8,166 nucleotides of DNA from an uncultured Collinsella sp. (lineage in GTDB: Bacteria > Actinomycetota > Coriobacteriia > Coriobacteriales > Coriobacteriaceae): NCBI GenBank assembly GCA_902475865.1, contig CABSBK010000036.1, forward strand, positions 1 through 8,166, read 5' to 3'. Shown one piece after another: positions 1-5,393 of this stretch. A program made the translations under genes and the position numbers. Positions within the stretch are counted from its first letter, which is position 1. Each line of letters starts with the position of its first letter. Below the pieces are notes generated by a model that was not told the DNA's origin, did not search any database, and worked only from the letters and a program-made list of their open reading frames with translations.

Positions 1-16
1 ATGAAAGGAAGGCACA

Positions 17-847
17 ATGAGCGACGAAGAGCTCAAAAAGGTTGCCAACGAGGTAAGGAAGGGCATCGTCACCGGCGTGCACGCTGCCAAGTCCGGCCAT
101 CCGGGCGGTTCGCTCGGCGCTGCCGACATCATGACCTATTTGTACTTTGAGGAAATGAACGTCGACCCGGCCGATCCCCGCAAGGCCGATCGCGACCGCT
201 TTGTGCTCTCCAAGGGCCATTGCGCTCCGGGCCTGTACGCCGTGCTCGCCGAGCGCGGGTTCTTCCCCAAGGAGGACCTCGAGACGCTGCGCCATATCGG
301 CAGCCACCTGCAGGGTCACCCCAACATGAACGACACCCCGGGCGTCGATATGTCCACCGGCTCGCTCGGCCAGGGCATTTCCGCCGCCGTGGGCATGGCG
401 GTTGCCGCCAAGCACTGGGGCGATACTTACCGCACGTACGCCCTGCTGGGCGATGGCGAGAGCGAGGAGGGCCAGGTCTGGGAGGCTGCCATGTTCGCCG
501 GCAACCAGCAGCTCGATAACCTCTGCGTGATCGTCGACCACAACGGCCTGCAGATCGACGGCTCCGTCGAGGAGGTCAACGATCCCATGCCGCTCGCCGA
601 CAAGTTCCGCGCCTTTAAGTTCCACGTGGTGGAGCTCGCCGACGGCAACGACTTCGATCAGATTCGCGCCGCCTTTGCCGAGGCTCGCGCCACCAAGGGT
701 CAGCCGACCGCCATTATCGCCGAGACCACAAAGGGCAAGGGCGTTTCCTTTATGGAGAACCAGGTTGGTTGGCACGGCAAGGCCCCCAACGATGAACAGT
801 TTGAGCAGGCCATGGCAGAGCTCACGGCCGCCGGAGAGGAGCTCTAG
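17..847 (+). CDS. Transketolase, N-terminal (ThDP-binding) subunit
   Basis: This is the first half of a split transketolase, which transfers two-carbon ketol units between sugar phosphates in the non-oxidative pentose phosphate pathway in the cytoplasm. The 276-residue protein carries the pyrophosphate-binding half of the thiamine diphosphate site: SGHPGG at residues 26-31, SKGH at 65-68, GSLGQG at 115-120, and the ThDP/metal motif running from GDG at 145-147 to N176 in DHNG. H101 and H253 lie where substrate-site histidines are expected. The length fits an N-terminal subunit; single-chain enzymes have over 600 residues. The ATG at 17 is preceded by AAGGAAGG at 5-12. The C-terminal subunit starts one base after this stop, so the two are co-transcribed and probably form a heteromer. 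A 1-deoxyxylulose-5-phosphate synthase is unlikely because that enzyme is one fused chain. The promoter lies outside the window. Confidence 0.95.
   Translation: MSDEELKKVANEVRKGIVTGVHAAKSGHPGGSLGAADIMTYLYFEEMNVDPADPRKADRDRFVLSKGHCAPGLYAVLAERGFFPKEDLETLRHIGSHLQGHPNMNDTPGVDMSTGSLGQGISAAVGMAVAAKHWGDTYRTYALLGDGESEEGQVWEAAMFAGNQQLDNLCVIVDHNGLQIDGSVEEVNDPMPLADKFRAFKFHVVELADGNDFDQIRAAFAEARATKGQPTAIIAETTKGKGVSFMENQVGWHGKAPNDEQFEQAMAELTAAGEEL
833..841 (+). promoter_or_regulatory. Ribosome binding site of transketolase C-terminal subunit
   Basis: GGAGAGGAG lies inside the last codons of the upstream subunit, 7 nt before the ATG at 849. It settles the start. The same frame stays open upstream to 675, but that stretch overlaps the N-terminal subunit gene and translates to low-complexity Arg/Pro sequence. 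Confidence 0.8.
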
Positions 848-848
848 G

Positions 849-1790
849 ATGGCAGACGTCAAGAAAATCGCCACGCGCGTAAGCTACGGCGAGGCCCTCG
901 TCGAGCTCGCCAACGAGCACGATGACTTTGTGGTCCTCGACGCCGACCTGGCCGCCGCCACGCAGACCGGCAAGTTTAAGGCAGCCTGCCCCGACCGCTT
1001 CTTCGATGTGGGCATCGCCGAGAGCAACCTGATGGGTGTTGCCGCCGGTATCGCAACCACCGGCCGCGTTGCCTTCGCGAGCAGCTTTGCCATGTTCGCC
1101 GCCGGCCGCGCTTTTGAGCAGGTCCGTAACTCCATCGGCTACCCGCACCTCAACGTCAAGATCGGTGCCACGCACGCCGGTATCTCGGTGGGCGAGGATG
1201 GCGCCACGCACCAGTGCTGCGAGGATATCGCCCTTATGCGCGTCATTCCCGGCATGACCGTCATCGTTCCCGCCGACGACGTCGAGGCCCGCGCCGTGAC
1301 GCGCGCCGCCTACGAGTGCGACGGTCCCGTGTACATGCGCTTTGCCCGCCTGGCCTCGCCGGTCATCAACGACCCCGAGACCTACAAGTTCGAGTTGGGC
1401 AAGGGCATCGTTATGCGCGAGGGCGCCGACGTTACCATCATTGCCTGCGGCCTGATGGTCGGCGAGGCCCTCGAGGCCGCCGAGCAGCTTGCTGCCGAGG
1501 GTATCGACGCCGAGGTCATCAACATGCACACCATTAAGCCCATCGACGCCGACCTGATCGTCAAGAGCGCCACCAAGACCGGTCACGTCGTGACCGTCGA
1601 GGAGCACTCCGTGATCGGCGGCCTGGGCAGCGCCGTTGCCGATGTCCTGTGCGAGCAGTGCCCGACGCCGCTCAAGAAGATCGGTGTCAACGACACGTTC
1701 GGTGAGTCCGGCCCGGGTGCCGAGCTCCTGCACAGGTACGGCCTGGACGCCGCCAACATCGTGGCGACCACCAAGGAGTTCTTGGCATAA
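849..1790 (+). CDS. Transketolase, C-terminal (pyrimidine-binding) subunit
   Basis: This is the second half of the split transketolase, 313 residues from the ATG at 849. It contains the pyrimidine-binding domain, roughly residues 5-170. The GIAESN motif at 55-60 holds E58, the glutamate that in this superfamily contacts the aminopyrimidine ring of thiamine diphosphate and activates the cofactor. Further conserved stretches are GATHAGISVGEDGATHQ at 106-122 and the C-terminal transketolase domain from about 190, with EEHSVIGGLGSA at 251-262. The start follows the upstream stop by one base and has a good ribosome binding site, so translation is probably coupled and subunit amounts are matched. 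Neither half alone contains a complete active site. The gene ends before a hairpin terminator and converges on a minus-strand gene. Confidence 0.95.
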   Translation: MADVKKIATRVSYGEALVELANEHDDFVVLDADLAAATQTGKFKAACPDRFFDVGIAESNLMGVAAGIATTGRVAFASSFAMFAAGRAFEQVRNSIGYPHLNVKIGATHAGISVGEDGATHQCCEDIALMRVIPGMTVIVPADDVEARAVTRAAYECDGPVYMRFARLASPVINDPETYKFELGKGIVMREGADVTIIACGLMVGEALEAAEQLAAEGIDAEVINMHTIKPIDADLIVKSATKTGHVVTVEEHSVIGGLGSAVADVLCEQCPTPLKKIGVNDTFGESGPGAELLHRYGLDAANIVATTKEFLA

Positions 1791-1805
1791 GGCAAGGCGG
1801 ATCTC

Positions 1806-1902
1806 AAGGACTGCTTCGCCAGTACTATGGAAACCCGGCAGGGGCGCTCTCTTGGAGGGCGCCCCTGTTTCAGTTGCGGTGAAATAAGGACTGTTTTGCC
1901 AG
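1806..1902. repeat. Short direct repeat pair flanking the terminator
   Basis: AAGGACTGCTTCGCCAG at 1806-1822 recurs as AAGGACTGTTTTGCCAG at 1886-1902, differing at two positions (both C to T). The copies are 80 bases apart on either side of the terminator. The second copy is also part of the palindromic element at 1872-1938. The repeat is seen directly; its origin is unknown. Confidence 0.5.
1836..1870 (+). terminator. Hairpin terminator after transketolase genes
   Basis: CAGGGGCGC at 1839-1847 pairs perfectly with GCGCCCCTG at 1859-1867. The stem continues inward with TCTC/GGAGG-type pairs (one G-U) to a 3-nt loop. A short T run follows (1868-1870), so it is a GC-rich terminator with a weak U tract. 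It sits 45 nt after the stop codon at 1790. Confidence 0.75.
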
Positions 1903-1938
1903 CCTAAAGGCTCAATTAATCCGCATTTCACCGCAACT
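1872..1938. repeat. Palindromic element in the convergent junction
   Basis: AGTTGCGGTGAAAT at 1872-1885 is the exact reverse complement of 1925-1938. Weaker pairing continues inward (GGA 1888-1890 with TCC 1920-1922), and a small inner hairpin AGCC-TAAA-GGCT occupies 1901-1912. On either strand the transcript could form one long hairpin. It overlaps the 3' end of the minus-strand gene, so the last nine or so residues and the stop codon of that gene come from the right arm and inner part. It may act as a terminator for the convergent genes or be a REP-like element. Confidence 0.7.
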
Positions 1939-2643
1939 TTCGAAGGCGTTCCCGCTTGTGCTGGCTCCGTCGCGACGATTGATTGCGGCTTGGCACAGTG
2001 CAGCGACATCGGGGGCATCGCTGCCTCGGTATGTCATGGCGAGCAAGGCGGCATCATAGATTTCGTCATTGGTCACATCGGCGGCATCAATGGGGCAGAA
2101 GGTGAGAATTGAATCCTGTTCTGCAAGCTCGGCCAGATCGATCGTTTCACCCATGGCAAAGGCATCATCGAGGACGAGTGTGGCACTCGTGCATGGAATT
2201 TGATAGATCGTGCCATCCGCAGCGATAGGGGAACCTGCTGCCTCGAGCGTGTAGACACCTTGTATGAGATTGATGCCAGAGCCGTCAGAGGCGACGAACT
2301 CAATCCTGTCGACCGTTATTCCGTCGATGGTCTTGCCCGTAATGTGTATCGGAACGCGCGATGCCCCGTTATCGGTGTCCCAGCTCGCAGCCGTGACATC
2401 CAGCACAATGGCGTGCTCCGAATGGGCGGATACGAAGTGCGACAACACCTGCCGCAGATGAAGGCCCATACAGCTACTGCCGACAATGCCAATTACCAGC
2501 ATGCAGACAAGGATGACCGCAACGTGGTTCCGAGGCTTTACCCGAAGCCCAGAATCAGCAGAGATGCCATTGACGGCAGCCCCGCACGCTGTGCAGTACC
2601 TCACGCCATCGCGCAACTCAGCTCCACAATAAGGACAATTCAT
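1912..2643 (-). CDS. Membrane-anchored zinc-ribbon protein, function unknown
   Basis: I cannot assign a function. The 243-residue protein begins with a zinc ribbon, C3-x2-C6-x10-C17-x2-C20, followed by a polar linker and one strongly hydrophobic segment at about residues 40-59. The remainder (60-243) is probably extracytoplasmic and looks beta-rich. It includes LIQGVYTLEAAGSPIAADG at about 126-144, which resembles the short beta-sandwich repeats of surface or carboxypeptidase-regulatory-like domains. The predicted topology is cytoplasmic N-terminus and external C-terminus. I chose the ATG at 2643 because zinc-ribbon proteins usually begin with Met-x-Cys-Pro; GGGGG lies 5 nt upstream. An in-frame ATG at 2661 with an AGGA site is an equally credible start and adds six residues. 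The frame also extends to 2718 without support. The gene is convergent with transketolase, monocistronic, lower in GC and less codon-biased than its neighbours, suggesting an accessory gene. Confidence 0.75.
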   Translation of the reverse strand: MNCPYCGAELRDGVRYCTACGAAVNGISADSGLRVKPRNHVAVILVCMLVIGIVGSSCMGLHLRQVLSHFVSAHSEHAIVLDVTAASWDTDNGASRVPIHITGKTIDGITVDRIEFVASDGSGINLIQGVYTLEAAGSPIAADGTIYQIPCTSATLVLDDAFAMGETIDLAELAEQDSILTFCPIDAADVTNDEIYDAALLAMTYRGSDAPDVAALCQAAINRRDGASTSGNAFESCGEMRIN

Positions 2644-2850
2644 ACTGGCCCCCACAACCATAGGCGTTCCTATCGAGGCCACTGTAAATCGACAATCCAA
2701 ATCCGAGTTGCGCAACAATCAAATCAAAAACGCGTCAAGCAAGAGCTTCCTCCGGGAAACGGGCCCATCCCAACAAAGTGCAATTCAGACCCTCCCAAGC
2801 ATGCATTTGCTGCACCTAATAGAAACGCGGCGACTCCTTAGTAGCCGCAG

Positions 2851-2975
2851 ACCGGGCACAGGGTTACTCTCCAAATCTTTCCGCAGGACGGAGGAGCCCC
2901 TGCCGCGCGAAGCGCGCAGCGGGGACTCCGACATGTCCGAGGACGATTTGGGAGGTAACCCTGTGCGCGGCCGGT
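2851..2975. repeat. Large imperfect palindrome of about 125 nt
   Basis: Arms pair in nested order: ACCGG 2851-2855 with CCGGT 2971-2975; GCACAGGGTTAC 2856-2867 perfectly with 2955-2966; CCAAATC 2871-2877 with GATTTGG 2945-2951; GGAC 2886-2889 with GTCC 2935-2938; CCCC 2897-2900 with GGGG 2921-2924; and CGCGC 2904-2908 with GCGCG 2912-2916 around a GAA loop. Bulges and internal loops separate these blocks. The result is one extended stem-loop that could form in RNA from either strand. It resembles a MITE or REP-type intergenic palindrome. It has no internal gene and no obvious target-site duplication. Confidence 0.7.
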
Positions 2976-3024
2976 GAGACCAAAACCCCGCCATGCTTCT
3001 TATGTGCAGCAAAGCTAATGCTGC

Positions 3025-3030
3025 TAAAAT
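3025..3030 (+). promoter_or_regulatory. Possible -10 element for ftsEX
   Basis: TAAAAT differs from TATAAT at one position and lies in an AT-richer stretch 46 bases before the ftsE start. A matching -35 hexamer at 16-18 bp is not visible. A GCAGC/GCTGC inverted repeat at 3006-3010 and 3020-3024 abuts it and could be an operator. This is a weak call. Confidence 0.3.
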
Positions 3031-3064
3031 ACAAAGCGCTCATGTAGTTTAAACGCACGACGAT

Positions 3065-3070
3065 AAGGAG
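3065..3070 (+). promoter_or_regulatory. Ribosome binding site fixing the ftsE GTG start
   Basis: AAGGAG sits 5 nt before the GTG at 3076. This clear site supports translation from the GTG and therefore inclusion of the long N-terminal extension. The internal methionines nearer the ATPase core (such as residue 166) have no comparably strong site. Confidence 0.75.
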
Positions 3071-3075
3071 CACCA

Positions 3076-4296
3076 GTGGGTAACCACTTCCGTACCTCCG
3101 GTGCGGGCGATGACGCCCCCAAGACGCAGCCAGGCGCCGCGGGCACTCGTTTCGCCACCCCGGATTCAGAGGATCAGCTGTTTAGCCCGATCCCCGCACA
3201 GCCGGCAGATCAGGCACAGCCGGCATCAGATCCCTTTGCCAACAATCCCATCAATGATGTCGAGCTTTCCGAGGCCGCGGGTTTTGAACCCGTGCAGAAG
3301 GTGACCGCTCGCGTGGATCAGCCCCAGGTGGACGCTGTCGCGCCGCAGCCTACCATGGCCGGCATTCCCGACCCCATGGCCCCTGCGACGCCGGCTCCTC
3401 AGCCTGCGCAGTCCGGTCTCTTTGCCGCTATTCCCGATCCCACGCAGCCTGCTGCCCCGGTGGTCGAGAGCGATCAGGCCGCCGAGGTCGCAAGCCTCGA
3501 CAATGCGCTCAACAACCCCGACTTTACGTCGGTGTTTGCGCCCATCGATCCGCAGGCCAGCCGCAAGAAGATGGCCAAGCAGGCCGGTGTCGAGCCCGTC
3601 ATCCTCATGGAGCACGTCACCAAGATCTATCCGGCACAGCCCAACAAGCCCGCGCTCGACGACATCAACATCGAGATCTATCCTGGCGAGTTTGTCTTCT
3701 TGGTCGGTCACTCCGGCTCGGGTAAGACCACGCTGCTTTCGACGCTCAACCGCGACGTCAAGCCGACGAGCGGCCGCATTTTGGTCGCCGGCCAGGACCT
3801 CATGAAGATCAAGAACCGCAAGGTTCCGTTCTTGCGTCGCCAGATCGGTGCCGTGTTCCAGGACTTTAAGCTCCTGCCGCAGAAGACCGCCTACGAAAAC
3901 GTGGCGTTTGCCCTGCAGTGCATTGGCAAGCCCAAGGGCGTCATTCGCAGCCAGGTGCCCGAGGTGCTTCGTCTGGTCGGTCTGGCCGATCAGATGGACT
4001 CTCTGCCCGATCAGCTGTCCGGTGGCGAGCAGCAGCGTGTCGCCGTTGCCCGCGCTATGGTCAACCGTCCGCCGCTGCTTATCTGCGACGAGCCCACGGG
4101 CAACCTCGACCCCGCGATTTCGTTGGGTATTATGAAGCTGCTCGAGCGCATTAACCGTACCGGCACCACCGTGATCGTCGCCACGCACGACCGCGAGATG
4201 GTCGATAGCATGCACCGTCGCGTGATCGCCCTCGAGGGCGGCCACGTAATCCGCGACCAGGAGAGGGGAGGTTACGGCAACTATGGCACCAACTAA
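3076..4296 (+). CDS. ftsE: Cell division ATP-binding protein FtsE with long N-terminal extension
   Basis: FtsE is the cytoplasmic ATPase of the FtsEX complex, which drives cell-wall hydrolase activation at the division site. The ABC domain occupies about residues 175-406: Walker A GHSGSGKT at 211-218, Q-loop Q262, signature LSGGEQQR at 314-321, Walker B LLICDEP at 334-340 with catalytic E339, D-loop NLD at 343-345, and switch histidine H371. All key residues are intact. FtsE proteins usually have about 220-230 residues, so the core alone is full length. The first 170 or so residues are an extra, low-complexity region rich in Pro, Ala, Gln and Asp, probably disordered. The start is GTG with a strong AAGGAG site. 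It overlaps ftsX by 14 nt, indicating an operon with coupled translation. Adjacent ftsX makes an unrelated ABC ATPase very unlikely. Confidence 0.95.
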   Translation: MGNHFRTSGAGDDAPKTQPGAAGTRFATPDSEDQLFSPIPAQPADQAQPASDPFANNPINDVELSEAAGFEPVQKVTARVDQPQVDAVAPQPTMAGIPDPMAPATPAPQPAQSGLFAAIPDPTQPAAPVVESDQAAEVASLDNALNNPDFTSVFAPIDPQASRKKMAKQAGVEPVILMEHVTKIYPAQPNKPALDDINIEIYPGEFVFLVGHSGSGKTTLLSTLNRDVKPTSGRILVAGQDLMKIKNRKVPFLRRQIGAVFQDFKLLPQKTAYENVAFALQCIGKPKGVIRSQVPEVLRLVGLADQMDSLPDQLSGGEQQRVAVARAMVNRPPLLICDEPTGNLDPAISLGIMKLLERINRTGTTVIVATHDREMVDSMHRRVIALEGGHVIRDQERGGYGNYGTN

Positions 4297-5203
4297 CGTG
4301 GGCTATTCGCTCAAAGAGGCTATCAGCCACTTCTTCCGTAACTGGACTACCTCGCTCGGCGCCGTCATTACGATCTTCCTTTCGCTGTTTATCATCGGCC
4401 TGTTCATCATGGGCTCCGCGATGCTGAACTCCGTGATCGGTACCGTCGAGGATCAGGTTGTCATCAATGCCTTTATTAGCGATGACGCCGATCAGGCAGA
4501 CGTCCAGGCCTTTGAGGCCGAGCTCAAGACGTGGAGCAACGTCAAGTCCGTGACCTATAAGGATAAGGACGACGCGCTGGCCGAGTACACGAGCAAGATG
4601 TCGGGCAACGCCGACGCCACCATGAGCGCGCTCGACGGCCAGAACCCGCTGCCCGCCTCGTTTGCGATTGAGATGGACGATCCGTCTCAGGTTGAGAGCA
4701 CGGCCAAGAAGCTTAAGAAGAATGCCGACTTCCAAAAGATCGCGGACGACGGCGACGTCAACGCGAGCGTGCTGTATGGCCAGGAGGAAGTGAGCCGCCT
4801 GTTCCAGGTGACCAACTACATCCGTATTGCCGCCGTGGTGCTCGTCGGCCTGCTGACCTTTATCGCGTTCATCTTTATCAACAACACGATTCGCCTGTCC
4901 ATCACGGCGCGTCGTCGCGAGATTGCGATTATGCGCCTGGTGGGCGCCAGCAACGGCTTCATTCGCGGGCCGTTCATTACCGAGGGCGTGCTGCAGGCCA
5001 TTCTGGGCTCGCTGCTTTCCATCGGTGTTTTGGAGTTGCTGCGCAACCTGCTGGTTCCGCGCCTGCAGGAGAGTGTCGGCTGGATGTCGTTTGCGCTGCC
5101 GATGCAGTACTATCTGGTGACCTACGCCGCACTGATTCTTGTTGGCGTGCTCATCGGCCTCTTTGGCTCTGCCATCGCCATGCGCCGTTATCTGCGCGTG
5201 TAG
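4283..5203 (+). CDS. ftsX: Cell division protein FtsX, permease-like
   Basis: FtsX is the membrane partner of FtsE; ATP hydrolysis by FtsE is thought to change the FtsX external domain, which controls peptidoglycan hydrolases. The 306-residue protein has the family layout: a short cytoplasmic N-terminus, transmembrane segment 1 at about 24-46, an extracellular domain at about 50-175, then three membrane segments at about 178-202, 232-253 and 275-297. The cytoplasmic stretch ITARRREIAIMRLVGAS (207-223) matches the conserved FtsX/MacB-type loop after segment 2. The ATG at 4283 lies inside the end of ftsE; GGGGAGG at 4265-4271 is 11 nt upstream, rather long spacing, so re-initiation after ftsE probably contributes. 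No hydrolase gene is linked here; a strong terminator follows. Confidence 0.95.
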   Translation: MAPTNVGYSLKEAISHFFRNWTTSLGAVITIFLSLFIIGLFIMGSAMLNSVIGTVEDQVVINAFISDDADQADVQAFEAELKTWSNVKSVTYKDKDDALAEYTSKMSGNADATMSALDGQNPLPASFAIEMDDPSQVESTAKKLKKNADFQKIADDGDVNASVLYGQEEVSRLFQVTNYIRIAAVVLVGLLTFIAFIFINNTIRLSITARRREIAIMRLVGASNGFIRGPFITEGVLQAILGSLLSIGVLELLRNLLVPRLQESVGWMSFALPMQYYLVTYAALILVGVLIGLFGSAIAMRRYLRV

Positions 5204-5225
5204 GCGCTGCGGATATGCCGTTTGC

Positions 5226-5261
5226 AACGGGTCGTCCCTTTCCAGGGGCGGCCCGTTTTTT
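5226..5261 (+). terminator. Intrinsic terminator after ftsEX
   Basis: A 12-bp stem pairs 5228-5239 (CGGGTCGTCCCT) with 5244-5255 (AGGGGCGGCCCG), including two G-U pairs, around a TTCC loop. Six T residues follow at 5256-5261. This is a textbook Rho-independent terminator 22 nt after the ftsX stop. Confidence 0.92.
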
Positions 5262-5344
5262 GATCCCTAGGGGACGGAGGAAAACGGATCACATAGATAG
5301 ACCAGCGCCGCGATGATCCGTTTTCCTCCGTCCCCTAGGGATCA
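5261..5344. repeat. Perfect 31-bp inverted repeat with 22-nt spacer
   Basis: Bases 5261-5291 are the exact reverse complement of 5314-5344, with a 22-nt spacer at 5292-5313. The arm contains CCTAGGGGACGGAGGAAAAC (5266-5285). It begins on the last T of the ftsX terminator and ends 49 bases before rnr. A transcript would fold into a perfect 31-bp hairpin. There is no T run after it, so it is not simply a terminator. A palindromic mobile or REP-like element is the likeliest reading. Confidence 0.9.
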
Positions 5345-5393
5345 TTTGGGTAGACTCTTGGGGTGTAACGGCTATCGATAGTAAGGAGGCGCC

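Larger units (their letters stand above)
2644..3075. other. Divergent intergenic region with regulatory and palindromic DNA
   Basis: This gap separates the minus-strand zinc-ribbon gene from plus-strand ftsE. It should hold promoters for both. I see no convincing protein: open frames crossing it are antisense extensions of neighbours or translate the palindrome. From left to right it contains a 10-bp perfect palindrome GTTGCGCAAC at 2707-2716, a small hairpin at 2827-2848 (GCGGC/GCCGC arms), the large palindrome at 2851-2975, and an ftsE-proximal AT-richer stretch at about 3000-3060. No strong minus-strand promoter was recognised. Confidence 0.7.

Noticed and set aside
675..848. Upstream start for the transketolase C-terminal subunit
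   Set aside because: The extra 58 residues overlap the N-terminal subunit gene and are Arg/Pro-rich; the ATG at 849 has a good ribosome binding site.
822..2018. Long open frame on the minus strand (398 codons)
   Set aside because: It is antisense to the transketolase C-terminal gene, gives Gly/Asp/Val-rich low-complexity protein, and has no ribosome binding site. It is a typical high-GC shadow.
2200..2841. Plus-strand frame opposite the zinc-ribbon gene (213 codons)
   Set aside because: The minus strand encodes a coherent zinc ribbon, membrane helix and external domain; the plus frame has neither a motif nor a convincing start.
2708..2977. Small open frames across the ftsE upstream gap on both strands
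   Set aside because: They translate the large palindrome, where open frames on both strands follow from the inverted repeat itself.
3047..3054. GTTTAAAC palindrome before ftsE
   Set aside because: Eight-base palindromes are expected by chance and nothing nearby pairs with it.
3226..4245. Open frame on the minus strand opposite ftsE
   Set aside because: ftsE has all ABC motifs in the opposite frame; the antisense translation is Leu/His/Arg-rich with no motif.
4151..5227. Open frame on the minus strand opposite ftsX
   Set aside because: It is antisense to a clear four-segment FtsX; the translation is rich in His, Gln and Arg and resembles no family.
5313..5380. Possible tiny peptide (22 codons) starting inside the perfect inverted repeat
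   Set aside because: The GGAGG upstream is part of the repeat arm and would be locked in the hairpin; the peptide has no recognisable feature.
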